Positions 51,473 through 63,742 of a DNA stretch of 64,000 nucleotides are shown piece by piece. A program made the translations under genes and the position numbers. A model generated the notes under the pieces. That model saw only the letters and a program-made list of their open reading frames with translations, was not told where the DNA came from and made no database searches. This DNA is from Ignavibacteria bacterium (GTDB taxonomy: Bacteria; Bacteroidota; Ignavibacteria; SZUA-365). The stretch is taken from positions 158,263-222,262 of the forward strand of contig JADKJW010000009.1 of assembly GCA_016720835.1 (NCBI GenBank). Direction: 5' to 3'. Position 1 is the stretch's first letter, and each line of letters begins with the position of its first letter.

Positions 51473-53569
<2,097 letters not shown>

Positions 53570-53788
53570 ACACCATCCGGGAGCCGCAGCAACGTCTATC
53601 CGACACAGACCGATATGAAAACGAACGACGGTTTTCTCGTCCTGTCCACCGCAATTTCCATGTGACGAAGCGCGCATTGTGACCACACCGGGCTTCTCGG
53701 CATATTGCCGTGGATTGATGCGCCACACGACGGCCCGGACGCGTTGCGCGAGCGTCGGCAACACTGCTCCCATGTCGCACACGAAATC

Positions 53789-56473
53789 ATGAACACTCCT
53801 CCCGGATCCCGTCCCGATCCCGACGCCCTGCTTTCGGCACTGCAGAAGCGCGAGCAGGACGCGCACAAGGGGAAGCTGAAGATCTTCCTCGGCATGTGCG
53901 CGGGGGTGGGCAAGACGTACGAGATGCTGACTTCGGCACGGGCCGCACAGGCCAAAGGTGTGGATGTCGTGATCGGCGTCGTCGAAACGCACGGGCGCGC
54001 CGAGACCGAGGCGCTGCTCGCCGGACTGCCCGTCATCCCGCGCGCACGCAGCACACACGGGGGCGCCACGATCGAAGAGATGGATCTCGACGCCATCCTC
54101 GCGCGCGCGCCGCAGCTTGCGCTGGTGGACGAGCTCGCGCACAGCAACGCGCCGGACAGCCGGCACACGAAACGGTACAACGATGTGCTGGAACTGCTCG
54201 AGCACGGCATCGACGTGTACACCACGCTCAACGTGCAGCATCTGGAGAGCCGCGCCGATACCGTCGCGCAGATCACCGGAAACATGGTGCGCGAGACGGT
54301 GCCCGATTCCATCTTCGAGGCCGCGCACGAGGTGGAGGTGATCGACCTCCCTCCCGACGAGCTCCTGCAGCGTCTGGCGGAGGGGAAGGTGTACGCGGCG
54401 GAGCAGTCGCAGCGGGCAGCGGAGCATTTCTTCCGCAAGGGGAACCTGACGGCGCTCCGCGAATTGAGTCTGCGTCTCGCCGCCGAACGCGTCGAGCATC
54501 AGTTGCGCGACTACATGCAGACGAACCGCATCGCGGGTCCGTGGAAGACCAGCGAGCGCCTGATCATCGGGATCAGTCCGAGTCCCGCGTCGGTGCGTCT
54601 GATCCGCTGGGCGCGGCGCATGGCCTTCACGATGCAGGCGAGCTGGATCGGCGTGTTCGTGGAACGCGCGCAGCCGCTGCTTCCGGCCGAGCGCGCGCAA
54701 CTGGCGGCAAACATCGCCCTGGCGCGTGAGCTGGGCGCGGAGATTCTGACCACCGCCGACGAGAATGTCGCCGACGCGTTGATCCGCGTGGCGCGCGAGC
54801 AGAACGCGACACAAATTCTCATCGGCAAGCCTGAAGGGTCCAACCGCTCTCAGCGCGGCATGCTGGACCGGTTGCTCGCGCAATGCGGCGAGCTGGACGT
54901 GCACGTGGTGGGCGGCCAGAAGGATGCCCGGCCGCATCGCCGGCCGTTCGCGCTGCCGCGGCCGCATTCCCGGCCGCGCGACTACGGAATCGCGCCTGCG
55001 ATCACGCTCGCCGCGGCCTCCGTCTGCGCGCCGTTCCATGATGTGCTCGGGTATCAGACCGTGGCGATGATCCTCCTCCTTATCGTGTCGCTGCTGCCCC
55101 TGCGTTTCGGGGTCGGTCCCGTGCTGCTCTCCGCGGGCGTCAGCGCCATGGTCTGGAACTACTTCTTCATCCCGCCGCGCTTCACCTTCGCCATCGGCGA
55201 GTTCCAGGATGTGCTCATGTTCGTCGCCTACTTTGCCATCGCGGCGGTGTCGAGCGTGCTGACCGTCCGCGTCCGCGCGCGGGAACGCGCGTTGCGCTCC
55301 CGGGAGGAACGCGCGATGGCGCTGTACGCATTGACCCACGACCTGTCGCGCGCACACTCGCCCGACGATGTTGTGCACGCCGCCGTGCGGCATATCAGCG
55401 CGTTCTTCGACGCCGATGTGGCGGTGTTCCTCAGCGAGCTGGATGGCGACTTCCTCGGCACACCGCACGCCGCGAGCGCGTTCCTCCCCGACGAAAAGGA
55501 GGCGAGCGTCCCCTCCTGGGTGCATTGGAACGAGAAGCGCGCGGGAAAGCATACCGACACGCTTCCGTTCGCCGGCGCGACCTACTACCCGATGCCCGGG
55601 CCCCGGTACGCCCTCGGGGTGATCGGCACGCGTCTGCGCGATGCCGCGCCCCTGAGCATCGATCAGGATGCGCTGCTCGAGAACTTCATCAGCCAGATCG
55701 CGCTCGCCATCGACCGCGAGTTCCTCAACGAGCTTTCCAAGCGCACCGTCGTGCTGGCCGAATCGGAGCGCCTCTACACCACGCTCTTCAATTCCGTCTC
55801 GCACGAAATGCGCACGCCGATCACGGCGCTGATCGGCACGGCCGAGGGCCTGCTCGACGACGCGATCGGCGGCCGTCCCGACGTGCGCCGACATCTCGCT
55901 TCGGAGGTGCATGCCGCGGCGGACCGTCTCGACGCGATCGTGCAGAACCTTCTGGCGATGACGAGGATCGAATCCGGACTCATCGCTCCGATACTCGACT
56001 GGTGCGACGTCAACGACCTCGTCAATGCCGCGCGGGGCCGGCTGCAGAACGAACTTGCGCCGCATCCCTTCGCGACGCGGCTCCCCGCCGATCTCCCGCT
56101 GCTGATGGTGGATTTCGGACTGATCGAGCAGGCGCTCGTCAACCTTCTGCGCAATGCCGCGATGTACACGCCCGCGGGCGCCGCGATCACTGCCCGCGCG
56201 TGGGTGGAGCAGACATCCTGCGTCGTCGCGATCGAGGACGAAGGTCCGGGCATTCCGCCGGATGCCATGGAACGCCTGTTCGATAAATTCTACCGCGTGC
56301 CCGGGTCGGTGACCGGCGGCATCGGACTGGGGCTGTCCATCGCGCAGGGTTTTGCCGAAGCGCATCGCGGCTCGCTCTCGGTCGAGAACATTCCGTCGGG
56401 CGGGGCGCGCTTCCTGCTGCGGCTGCCCCTTGCGCCCGAGCGCCCCGCGCCCGCAGGAGACGCCCATGGATAA
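53789..56473 (+). CDS. kdpD: Sensor histidine kinase KdpD
   Basis: An 894-residue kinase. The N-terminal KdpD domain has Walker A GMCAGVGKTYE (35-45) and GVVETHGRAETEALL. A universal-stress-like domain (about 240-360), four membrane helices of the DUF4118 type, a GAF-like domain and HisKA with H672 (SHEMRTP) follow. The HATPase domain has NLLRNAAMYTP, DEGPGIPPDAMERLFDKFYR and GIGLGLSIAQGF. It senses potassium limitation or osmotic stress in known systems. The ATG at 53789 has only a weak ribosome site; an in-frame TTG at 53705 is possible. It overlaps kdpE by eight bases. Confidence 0.95.
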   Translation: MNTPPGSRPDPDALLSALQKREQDAHKGKLKIFLGMCAGVGKTYEMLTSARAAQAKGVDVVIGVVETHGRAETEALLAGLPVIPRARSTHGGATIEEMDLDAILARAPQLALVDELAHSNAPDSRHTKRYNDVLELLEHGIDVYTTLNVQHLESRADTVAQITGNMVRETVPDSIFEAAHEVEVIDLPPDELLQRLAEGKVYAAEQSQRAAEHFFRKGNLTALRELSLRLAAERVEHQLRDYMQTNRIAGPWKTSERLIIGISPSPASVRLIRWARRMAFTMQASWIGVFVERAQPLLPAERAQLAANIALARELGAEILTTADENVADALIRVAREQNATQILIGKPEGSNRSQRGMLDRLLAQCGELDVHVVGGQKDARPHRRPFALPRPHSRPRDYGIAPAITLAAASVCAPFHDVLGYQTVAMILLLIVSLLPLRFGVGPVLLSAGVSAMVWNYFFIPPRFTFAIGEFQDVLMFVAYFAIAAVSSVLTVRVRARERALRSREERAMALYALTHDLSRAHSPDDVVHAAVRHISAFFDADVAVFLSELDGDFLGTPHAASAFLPDEKEASVPSWVHWNEKRAGKHTDTLPFAGATYYPMPGPRYALGVIGTRLRDAAPLSIDQDALLENFISQIALAIDREFLNELSKRTVVLAESERLYTTLFNSVSHEMRTPITALIGTAEGLLDDAIGGRPDVRRHLASEVHAAADRLDAIVQNLLAMTRIESGLIAPILDWCDVNDLVNAARGRLQNELAPHPFATRLPADLPLLMVDFGLIEQALVNLLRNAAMYTPAGAAITARAWVEQTSCVVAIEDEGPGIPPDAMERLFDKFYRVPGSVTGGIGLGLSIAQGFAEAHRGSLSVENIPSGGARFLLRLPLAPERPAPAGDAHG

Positions 56474-57158
56474 CGCCCCGCGGATTCTCGTCGTCGACGA
56501 CGAGGTGCAGATACGCCGCCTGCTGGAAATGACGCTGGGCGCCAACGGGTTCCATGTCATCCTTCAGGAGAACGGCGCCGAGGGTCTTCGCAGCGCGGGC
56601 ATGGACCGGCCCGAACTCGTCATCCTCGATCTCGGTCTGCCCGACATGGACGGCATCGAGGTGCTCCGCCGTCTGCGAGAATGGACCGCTCTGCCCGTCA
56701 TCGTGCTCTCGGTGCGCAACACGGAGCGGGACATCGTCTCCTGCCTCGACGCGGGGGCGGACGATTATCTCGTGAAGCCCTTCCGCACGCAGGAACTCGT
56801 CGCGCGCGTTCGCGCGGCCCTGCGGCACCGGCCGGGCATTCCCGCGGACGCGACGTTCACCTGCGCTGATCTGGAGATCGATTTCGCGGCGCGCGTGGTG
56901 AAAAAATCCGGTGTCCCGGTGAAGCTGACGGGCACGGAGTACGCGATGCTCACGCTGTTCGCGCGCAATGCGGGCCGCGTGCTGACGCATCAGTACATTC
57001 TCGAGCAGGTGTGGGGTCCATCCTATGCCGAGGAGACCCAGTACACGCGCGTCTACGTCGCGCAGCTGCGCAAGAAGCTCGAGGACGATCCCGCCCGCCC
57101 GGCGCGCATCCTGACGGAGAGCGGCATCGGGTACCGGTTCCGAACAGAGGAGGACTGA
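56466..57158 (+). CDS. kdpE: Response regulator KdpE
   Basis: A 230-residue OmpR-type regulator. The receiver starts ILVVDDEVQIRRLLEMTLG, with phospho-acceptor aspartate in VILDLGLPDMDG and KPF. The winged helix ends with YTRVYVAQLRKKLEDDPARP and ESGIGYRFR. GGAG lies just upstream. In known systems it activates the kdp promoter. It closes the operon. Confidence 0.95.
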   Translation: MDNAPRILVVDDEVQIRRLLEMTLGANGFHVILQENGAEGLRSAGMDRPELVILDLGLPDMDGIEVLRRLREWTALPVIVLSVRNTERDIVSCLDAGADDYLVKPFRTQELVARVRAALRHRPGIPADATFTCADLEIDFAARVVKKSGVPVKLTGTEYAMLTLFARNAGRVLTHQYILEQVWGPSYAEETQYTRVYVAQLRKKLEDDPARPARILTESGIGYRFRTEED

Positions 57159-57193
57159 AAAAAAACGCGGCCTCTTCATCGGAAGAAGCCGCG
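57158..57193 (-). terminator. Terminator of the second S46 gene
   Basis: A 12-base stem with one mismatch (CGCGGCCTCTTC and GAAGAAGCCGCG) around ATCG lies between convergent kdpE and the S46 gene. On the minus strand it is followed by eight Ts, the classic form, 60 bases after the peptidase stop. Confidence 0.85.
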
Positions 57194-57253
57194 TGGTGTT
57201 GTGACGCGGGAGACGAGCGTTCAAACACTCGTGCGCGCATCTCTCCTGTCGTC

Positions 57254-59428
57254 TTACTGCGTGATCTTCCCCGCGCGGAGTTCGCTGGCCACGCGCAGCG
57301 CCTTGTAGACGTGCTCGAGGCCCGCGAGGATGCCGGAAGAATGGACGGAGACGGTGCGATTCCCCGCGTCCTCGGCGAAGATGAAATCGCCCGGCAGGCT
57401 CTCCATGTTGCCGTCGAAGATGAGGCCGACCACCTGTTTCTGCTTGTTGATCATCGGGCTGCCGGAGTTGCCGCCGATGATGTCGTTGGTGGAGCTGAAG
57501 TTGTATCGCGTCCCGAGATCCATCGCCTTCTCGGCCTGCTTCCAGCGCGGCGTGAGCATCCACTGTTCGTCGTTCGGGTAGGATTTGTTGCGATCGAAGA
57601 GTCCGTACAGGGTGGTGAACGGCGGCGCCTTCGTGCCGTTGTACTCGTATCCCTTCACCAGTCCGTCGGCGATGCGCAGGGTGAACGTCGCGTCGGGCGG
57701 GATGCTGGTGCCGTACACGTCGTACAAAGCGCGGCCGAGAAGGGTGGCGTTGACCTGGTCGCGTTGCGAAATCTCGCGCGTCGCCTGCCCGAGTTTTTCC
57801 GCGCGCGGCAGGGCCATGCGCGCCATGACGATGAACGGATCCTGCGACGCCGCGCTGCCCGCCGCGTCGTCCTTGGCGAGCTCGTTGAACTTCACGCTGT
57901 CGTTGAGCACCGACTGGCTGATCAGGCGCTTCGCCGCCTGCGCGGGAGCGCTTCCCTGCAGCGCGTACTGCACGATGGGATCGCCCGTGCCGAGCCATGC
58001 CGTCATGGTCTCGAGCTGTTTCGCGAGGGTCAGTTCGTCGAGCCCGGCATCGATGACGGAGTAGCGCGTGAGCATTCCGCGCATGCGCTGCATGCGGTCG
58101 GCCTTGAACTGCTCGAGACGTTCGGCCTCGGGCTTCCCTGCTTCACGGGCAAGCTGCACCAGTGCAAAGGCGCGGGAGAAATGCTCGGCAACGCCGGTGC
58201 CGCCCACGCGCAGGCCGAAATTGTCCTTCGCGAGTTCGCGCATCTTCGCGCGGCCGTCGGCGATCTCGTCCCACACGTGTCCGTAGCGTGCCTTGAGGTC
58301 GGCGCGCTTCTCCACCTCGGCGCGGAAGCTGCGGTCGAAGGCGCGGCGGCGCTGCACGAGGAGATCGTCGCGGAGGCCGGAGAGACGGCCCTGGAAGGAC
58401 TTCATGCCGTTGGCGACGCCGAGGATCTGCGGGTAGAGGATTTCCTTCTTCTGCGGATTCCTGTTCATGTACTCGGTGAGCAGGTCCACGCGCTCGCGCA
58501 GCATCTTGTACGTGAAGGGGTAGGCGATGTCGCGGTTGTACTCGAGCTGCTCGGTGGTGCTGAGACGGCTCGTCCGTCCGGGGTTGCCGATGACGAAGAC
58601 GAGTTCGTTCTCCTCGGCGCCGTTCGCGCTCCACGGATAGAAGTGCTCAGTCTTCAGGGGCTTGCCGTTCTCGTCGTAGATGCGGAGGAAGGCGCAGTCG
58701 AATGCGTAGCGCGGGTACGTGAAATTGTCGTACTCGCCGCCGAAATGCGCCGCCTGCAACTCGGGCGCGAAGACGAGGCGGACGTCGCCGTAGCGCTTGT
58801 AGAGGTAGAGGGCGAACTTGCCGCCGTTGTACAGGGTCACGACCTGCGCGCGCAGTTTGGTCTGGTCGCCGACGGTTTTCTCGATGTCGGCGATCTTCTT
58901 CTGCCGCGCGTCCACCTTGTCCTTGTCGGTCGCGGCGGCGTCCATCGCGGCGAGCACGTCCTTTGTCACGTCGCGGATTTCCACGAGCTGATCGAGCGAG
59001 GCGTTCGGGATCTTGCGCTCGTCCTCAAGCGTCGCGGCGTAGAAGCCGTTCTCGAGGAGTTTCTCGCCGTCCTTCTGCACGGCTGGCAGGTTGCCCCGCA
59101 CGCAGTGGTGATTGGTCATGACGAGACCGTCCGCGCTCACGAAGGACGCGGAGCACCCCGAGTAACGCAACGCGGCCATGCGCACATCATCGAGCCATTT
59201 CTGGTCGGGACGGAATCCGTACGCCTGCTGGAAGTACTCGACGGGCGGATCGTCGAACGTCCACATTTTCCCGCCGTCGAAACGGCCGGCCTTCACGGTG
59301 TCGAGCGTGGCCTTCTTGTCCTGCTCGTACCTGGACAGACCCGCGCCCGTCCCGGCGCAGCCGATGAGAATGCCGGACAATGCCACGGCTGTCAATGCGA
59401 TCAGTACATGGTGTCGGATGTGCTTCAT
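57254..59428 (-). CDS. S46-family dipeptidyl peptidase lipoprotein (second copy)
   Basis: A 724-residue paralogue of the peptidase at 38143-40338. The lipobox is ILIGC. TNHHC supplies the histidine and GGNSGSPM the catalytic serine S655. The hallmark stretches AHFGGEYDNFTYPRYAFDCA and NPGRTSRLST are conserved. The start has AAGGA upstream. Two S46 copies in one window imply a peptide-using lifestyle; differing specificity is likely but cannot be read. Confidence 0.93.
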   Translation of the reverse strand: MKHIRHHVLIALTAVALSGILIGCAGTGAGLSRYEQDKKATLDTVKAGRFDGGKMWTFDDPPVEYFQQAYGFRPDQKWLDDVRMAALRYSGCSASFVSADGLVMTNHHCVRGNLPAVQKDGEKLLENGFYAATLEDERKIPNASLDQLVEIRDVTKDVLAAMDAAATDKDKVDARQKKIADIEKTVGDQTKLRAQVVTLYNGGKFALYLYKRYGDVRLVFAPELQAAHFGGEYDNFTYPRYAFDCAFLRIYDENGKPLKTEHFYPWSANGAEENELVFVIGNPGRTSRLSTTEQLEYNRDIAYPFTYKMLRERVDLLTEYMNRNPQKKEILYPQILGVANGMKSFQGRLSGLRDDLLVQRRRAFDRSFRAEVEKRADLKARYGHVWDEIADGRAKMRELAKDNFGLRVGGTGVAEHFSRAFALVQLAREAGKPEAERLEQFKADRMQRMRGMLTRYSVIDAGLDELTLAKQLETMTAWLGTGDPIVQYALQGSAPAQAAKRLISQSVLNDSVKFNELAKDDAAGSAASQDPFIVMARMALPRAEKLGQATREISQRDQVNATLLGRALYDVYGTSIPPDATFTLRIADGLVKGYEYNGTKAPPFTTLYGLFDRNKSYPNDEQWMLTPRWKQAEKAMDLGTRYNFSSTNDIIGGNSGSPMINKQKQVVGLIFDGNMESLPGDFIFAEDAGNRTVSVHSSGILAGLEHVYKALRVASELRAGKITQ

Positions 59429-59513
59429 GCCAGTTTCCTTCTATTGAATGTTCGATGGACCTGCGAGGCAGGAAAACATAAAATACGGGTTTGTGCGGTG
59501 GGGAGGAAGGGAT

Positions 59514-59556
59514 CCAGAATTCAGAATTCAGAATCCAGAATTCAGAATCCAGCAGA
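59514..59556. repeat. Heptamer array
   Basis: Five to six seven-base units (CAGAATT and CAGAATC) lie between the S46 gene and the next minus-strand gene, about 66 bases after the latter's stop. Each CAGAATN unit reads as NATTCTG on the minus strand, so a TGA recurs there. Confidence 0.85.
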
Positions 59557-59621
59557 CAGGAGTCAGACGGAAAAACCAGGATGGAAGAGCCCGGCTGCTT
59601 GAACAGTACGGGGAAATGCTC

Positions 59622-60323
59622 TCATTGTTTCCGCACGGCGTCAAGGTTCAGAAAAAAGATGGTGGAAACGACGGTGCCGAAGCCTGCAAGCAACGCGGAG
59701 ACTGCGGCCGCCAGTACACGTGCAGCGGGATTCGCATCGTCAAGCGCGCTCGAGAGAAGCATGCCGGTGAAGAAGAAGAGGATGACGGTGAGGATATTGA
59801 TGCCGAACACGCGCCAGAAGCGGCCGGACACGATTTCCCAGCTGTAGCGCAATGCGCTGCTGCCGCTCTGCGCGCGCAGCGCGACGGCATGCAAGGAGAA
59901 GGCGAAGGCGTTCAGTGCCAGAATTGCCGGGATGAGCAAGGTGGCGCCCAAAGCGATCACGACAGCGAACAGCACCATGGTGAGCAGCGCCCAAAGCAGC
60001 ACTCCCCATGCGCGGCGAAACACCTCGCCCGTGTCGGGACGGCGCTTCCCTGTCGCTTCCGCCGCCATCACGATCAGCACGAGTTCGCCGAACAGGCTTG
60101 CGAACAGTATCACGATACAAAGAGCCGCGGTTTCGGCGATCTGTCCGCCGCTGGACGAGGCCGCCGACGTGGATGCAAGCGCGTCGGGCAGGAATTCCTG
60201 CGGCGCGAGGAAGAGCAGCGTCGCGAGCAGAAAGAGCCGGCCGTTGTCCCGGGCAATATCCCACGCGGTGGAGACGAGTTCTCCAAACCCCAGCATCCGC
60301 TTATGCAGCGCGTGCCCGATCAT
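59622..60323 (-). CDS. Multi-TM membrane protein
   Basis: A 233-residue protein with about six hydrophobic segments (RLFLLATLLFLAPQEFLPDA, ETAALCIVILFASLFGELVL, VLLWALLTMVLFAVVIALGA, IPAILALNAFAFSLHAVALR, FGINILTVILFFFTGMLLSS, and a C-terminal one). The layout resembles the YciC/DUF975-like group of poorly characterised integral membrane proteins. No catalytic motif is visible. Confidence 0.75.
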   Translation of the reverse strand: MIGHALHKRMLGFGELVSTAWDIARDNGRLFLLATLLFLAPQEFLPDALASTSAASSSGGQIAETAALCIVILFASLFGELVLIVMAAEATGKRRPDTGEVFRRAWGVLLWALLTMVLFAVVIALGATLLIPAILALNAFAFSLHAVALRAQSGSSALRYSWEIVSGRFWRVFGINILTVILFFFTGMLLSSALDDANPAARVLAAAVSALLAGFGTVVSTIFFLNLDAVRKQ

Positions 60324-60439
60324 GCCCTGGCATCCTTGTCAATGACTGATCGGGGAAGATAGGAAATCAGAGAGTCATTCCGAATCCTGCGATCACGGCT
60401 CACGGCGCGTACATGTGGCTCAAGCGCTGCTTCGATTTT

Positions 60440-60463
60440 CAGCACGCACCTCCTTGCGTGCTG
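60440..60463. terminator. Hairpin after the SUMF1-domain gene
   Basis: A perfect nine-base stem (CAGCACGCA and TGCGTGCTG) with a six-base loop begins four bases after the minus-strand stop at 60467. There is no T-run, so termination is only a guess. Confidence 0.4.
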
Positions 60464-60466
60464 GCA

Positions 60467-62002
60467 TCACGGCGACGTTCTGACACCCCGCCCTCCGCTG
60501 TTATTGAAGTACCCATTTTGTGAATTCCAAGCGGCGTGCGTCCTCGAGGAAACACGTGGATAAGTACTGTTTGTGTGAATCCAAGTGCCTCCGCGAAAAC
60601 CGAGTTCCGGCGGCCATCCTGTTGTGTTCGCGGATCCGGTACTACTTGTAATCTCGCCGTCACCATGCTGTCCTTGGAAGGATCGGCTTGTGGAGTTGCC
60701 AACACTGACGACTGGGTCGCCGAGGCTTGCGCTGAGTTCCATGATTCCGTAATACGAAGAGCCTGCTGCGCGTCGTGTGGAAGAGGCGGTGGCGAAAGCT
60801 CCTGCCCGATGGACGCCGTAATTGTTGCCAAAACTACAGTTGGCGCCGGTCGTCGTGGAAACTTCGTTGGGACCACCAGCATTCGACACAGCGGTGGAAG
60901 CAATGTACGTAGTGTCACCCCATGCCCATTCGTTCACTCGGGGCGGAAGAGGTCCGCGACAGGCCTTCTCAAATTCGAGTTCCGTCATCGGCCGCAATGC
61001 CATCCAATCCAATATTGCCAGCAGGTCGTTTCGGTGAATGTAATTCATGCCGATGTTCTGGCCATCAGTAGATTCGTCGTAGATACCATCTCCATCGTAG
61101 TCGCAGTAAAATGTGACCGGATCTGAAGGTGAAAGTATTGCGTCGCAGCGCAGACCGTTCCGACTAATAACGGTAGTCGTGTTTGTCATGACGAAGCGAT
61201 TCGTTATGGAGGTACCACTTATGTCTGTTTGAACCCGATTGGTTTGCTGAATGCGAGTAAGGGTGTTCAAGAAATCTCTGTATTGCTCCTGCGTAATTTC
61301 GTACTTCATGCAATAGAACGCGTTGTACCCTTTCGGGAAGGTCCCAGGGAGCGATTTGGTCGTGGAATAAAAAAAGTCGTCGGATGTTTGCATCCCTTGC
61401 GCATTATGGTTTGAGAGATTGCTCACCGAGGTTCCACCAAGCGTGAGAGGGTTTTCACTGCTGATGAGGAATGGATCGCCCGAATTCCCTGCTTCGAATT
61501 GTCCCGCGATCATGCTCGTCGTGCCGTCGCCGAGATAGAAGCTTCCCGTGGGCACATACACCATCTCTGTGCCGAATACTTTCACGAGCACCACCGCATT
61601 GTCGTCGATGCCGTCGATGCCGTATTCCCAGCGGAGCTGCACGTTGGTCCACGTCACCGTGCCGCTGCCGCTCGTCGCGCGCTGAATGAAGACGCCGGTG
61701 CTGTCGGCCGCCGGCACGATCGTGGAGCCGGAAGGAGCGGTATGGTTGGCTGCGGTGGCGTTCAATGTGCCGTGCTGCCAGGTGTAGCCGTTGTCGGTGG
61801 ACCATTTCACGAACAGCCATACCGCGTCCCAGTTGCCGTTGTCGCGCCAGGAGTGCTCCCACGAGATGTCGAATTCCACCTTCGTGAAATCGCTCGTGGT
61901 GTTCTGTCCGGTGAGCGAGATGTTGCTGATCTGCAGATTGTTCGCGAGCGCGGGTGTGGCGAGCGCGGCGAGCAGGAGTGTGAACGCGAAACGACGGACC
62001 AT
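60467..62002 (-). CDS. Secreted SUMF1/formylglycine-generating-like domain protein
   Basis: A 511-residue exported protein. The signal peptide is MVRRFAFTLLLAALATPALA. A beta-sandwich region (residues about 20-150) is followed by a SUMF1-like domain: EMVYVPTGSFYLGD, MKYEITQEQYRDFLNTL, RPMTELEFEKACRGP, GIMELSASLGD, FRGGTW and GRGVRTSP. The fold is shared by sulfatase-activating enzymes, EgtB and non-enzymatic adhesins. I do not see the paired cysteines of true formylglycine generators, so another role is likely. No T9SS tail is present. Confidence 0.82.
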   Translation of the reverse strand: MVRRFAFTLLLAALATPALANNLQISNISLTGQNTTSDFTKVEFDISWEHSWRDNGNWDAVWLFVKWSTDNGYTWQHGTLNATAANHTAPSGSTIVPAADSTGVFIQRATSGSGTVTWTNVQLRWEYGIDGIDDNAVVLVKVFGTEMVYVPTGSFYLGDGTTSMIAGQFEAGNSGDPFLISSENPLTLGGTSVSNLSNHNAQGMQTSDDFFYSTTKSLPGTFPKGYNAFYCMKYEITQEQYRDFLNTLTRIQQTNRVQTDISGTSITNRFVMTNTTTVISRNGLRCDAILSPSDPVTFYCDYDGDGIYDESTDGQNIGMNYIHRNDLLAILDWMALRPMTELEFEKACRGPLPPRVNEWAWGDTTYIASTAVSNAGGPNEVSTTTGANCSFGNNYGVHRAGAFATASSTRRAAGSSYYGIMELSASLGDPVVSVGNSTSRSFQGQHGDGEITSSTGSANTTGWPPELGFRGGTWIHTNSTYPRVSSRTHAAWNSQNGYFNNSGGRGVRTSP

Positions 62003-62066
62003 GGCGGGATCTCCTATGGATTGCGATGCAGGTCTTTTCGGGAACTGAGGCATCAGCGCCGGCGGG

Positions 62067-62588
62067 TCACTCCCTTCGGAGGAACAGCTCGACGCCGTCG
62101 TCGCGCAGGATGCCGCACACATCGGGCAGCAGGCGCATGGGCGGCGCCTGCTTCGTCTTCAGCGCGAAGCGCGTGGCGACTTCCGTCCACTCCGTGCCGA
62201 CGCGGCCGCCCCTGCCGGGCTGCGAGCGGTAATCGTAGAACACGCCGACCGACAGCGTGTCGCCCGCGGTATGCAGTTCCACCGTCCGGTAGGGCGCAGC
62301 GCCGAACAGCGGACAGCGCAGCAGCTCCGCGCGATGATACCGCAGCGAATCGTAGGCGAGCGCGAACACGCCGTCGCCCAGGCCGAACGCTTCGGTGCCG
62401 CGCGCGAGCAGTGTCACGCGCATTTCCTTCGGGCCGGCCTCCTGCAGCATGCGCACTTCGAAGCGCGGCTGCGCTGCACAGAGGGACGCGAGCGCGCACA
62501 ACGACCACAGGAGCATGCCACAGCGCGGGCGGATCTGCCGCCTCGGCGAGCATTCGCTCCGAGTGCGAAGGAAGGGGAACATCGTCAC
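62067..62588 (-). CDS. Exported cohesin-like protein
   Basis: A protein of up to 173 residues. After a hydrophobic stretch (MLLWSLCALASLCAAQ) comes one beta-sandwich domain whose ending (GTEWTEVATRFALKTK) matches GTGWTDVATINFTTAN in the next gene, so both carry the same cohesin-like fold. It may start at GTG 62588, overlapping the upstream stop, at ATG 62582, or at ATG 62516 which gives a cleaner signal peptide. No sorting domain is present. Confidence 0.65.
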   Translation of the reverse strand: MTMFPFLRTRSECSPRRQIRPRCGMLLWSLCALASLCAAQPRFEVRMLQEAGPKEMRVTLLARGTEAFGLGDGVFALAYDSLRYHRAELLRCPLFGAAPYRTVELHTAGDTLSVGVFYDYRSQPGRGGRVGTEWTEVATRFALKTKQAPPMRLLPDVCGILRDDGVELFLRRE

Positions 62589-63667
62589 CTCGCGAGCAGA
62601 AGCGTGCGTGTTTCGCTTCCGCGCGATGTGCGCAACACGACATGGTACACGCCCGCGGGCAGGCCGGAGCCGTCGAAGCGCATGCTGTGCGAACCCGCAC
62701 TCAGCAGCGCATCGTCATGCAATCGATGCACCGTTCGCCCTGCGCCGTCGATCACGTGCAGCGTGACCGGCTGCGCTTCCATCAGGGTGAAGGACAGCAC
62801 GGTGACGCGCGCGAAGGGATTCGGATACGGCGCGTGCAACACCGCAACGGCTGTCGCAGACGGCAGTGAAACACGGACGATCTGGGAATATTCCACGCGA
62901 CCGTCCCGGTCCACCTGCCGGAGTCGGTACCACAGCATCGGCAGAGGGATCAACTCCGCGGGGACGATGTCCTGATATTCATAATCGTGCCGGAGGTCGG
63001 AGCTGAAATGTCCCGGCACGAAGGAGATCGAATCCCAGCGCCGCCCGTCCGTCGCCCGCTCGACGACGAAGCCGGTGTTGTTCAGCTCGCTGGCCGTGGT
63101 CCAGCGCAGCGCGGTCACGCCTCCCGCATGCCGTCCCGAGAATGCGACAAGTTCGACCGGCAGCGGCGACGAGTTGAGGTTGTCCCACAGTCCGTTGCTC
63201 CAGAGCGTCGCGTTGTCCTCGTCGTACACTTCGACGAGCGTCCACTGGAGGTTGCTGTTTCCGGCCGCGTTCGCGGTGGTGAAGTTGATGGTGGCGACGT
63301 CCGTCCACCCCGTGCCGACGGTGGTGCCCGCGTTGTCGGTCAGCAGTTCGATGTTGAGAGACAGGGTGTTGCCGTTCGCAATGGTCTTCGTGACGGTGGC
63401 CGTGCCGTACGATCCGCCGGAAAAATTCTGGAACGTGTAATGCGTGCCGCTCGAGGGCGAATTCGGAAACGAGAGGCTGCTCGTGTTGAACGAGAATTGC
63501 ATCGTGGCCCCGCCCATGTCCTTGGAGGCGTCCACCTTGATCTGCACCTTCACGCTGTACGCGCTGCCGTTGTTCGTCAGCGCCAGAAAACGGCCGTCAA
63601 TGGTCGTGGCGCCGACCGGCATCACGCTGAAGCACAGCGCGATGAGAAGGAGTACCGTTGTTTTCAT
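62585..63667 (-). CDS. Secreted cohesin-like protein with T9SS tail
   Basis: A 360-residue protein. The signal peptide ends MPVGATT. Residues about 25-165 form a cohesin-like domain (SVKVQIKVDASKDMGGATMQ, VGTGWTDVATINFTTAN). Then comes a domain with PLPVELVAFSGRHAGGVTAL, the phrase often found just before T9SS tails, and a sorting domain (LHAPYPNPFARVTVLSF, VIDGAGRTVHRL, GVYHVVLRTSRG). The downstream gene starts over its stop codon. The neighbouring gene toward the window edge carries dockerin-like repeats. Confidence 0.82.
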   Translation of the reverse strand: MKTTVLLLIALCFSVMPVGATTIDGRFLALTNNGSAYSVKVQIKVDASKDMGGATMQFSFNTSSLSFPNSPSSGTHYTFQNFSGGSYGTATVTKTIANGNTLSLNIELLTDNAGTTVGTGWTDVATINFTTANAAGNSNLQWTLVEVYDEDNATLWSNGLWDNLNSSPLPVELVAFSGRHAGGVTALRWTTASELNNTGFVVERATDGRRWDSISFVPGHFSSDLRHDYEYQDIVPAELIPLPMLWYRLRQVDRDGRVEYSQIVRVSLPSATAVAVLHAPYPNPFARVTVLSFTLMEAQPVTLHVIDGAGRTVHRLHDDALLSAGSHSMRFDGSGLPAGVYHVVLRTSRGSETRTLLLAR

Positions 63668-63742
63668 GATCCTATTCCTGATGAATTCTGAAGGGAAGGG
63701 TGCAGAGCGGGCAGCGAGCGTGCTCTGCCCAGCTGCACCGGA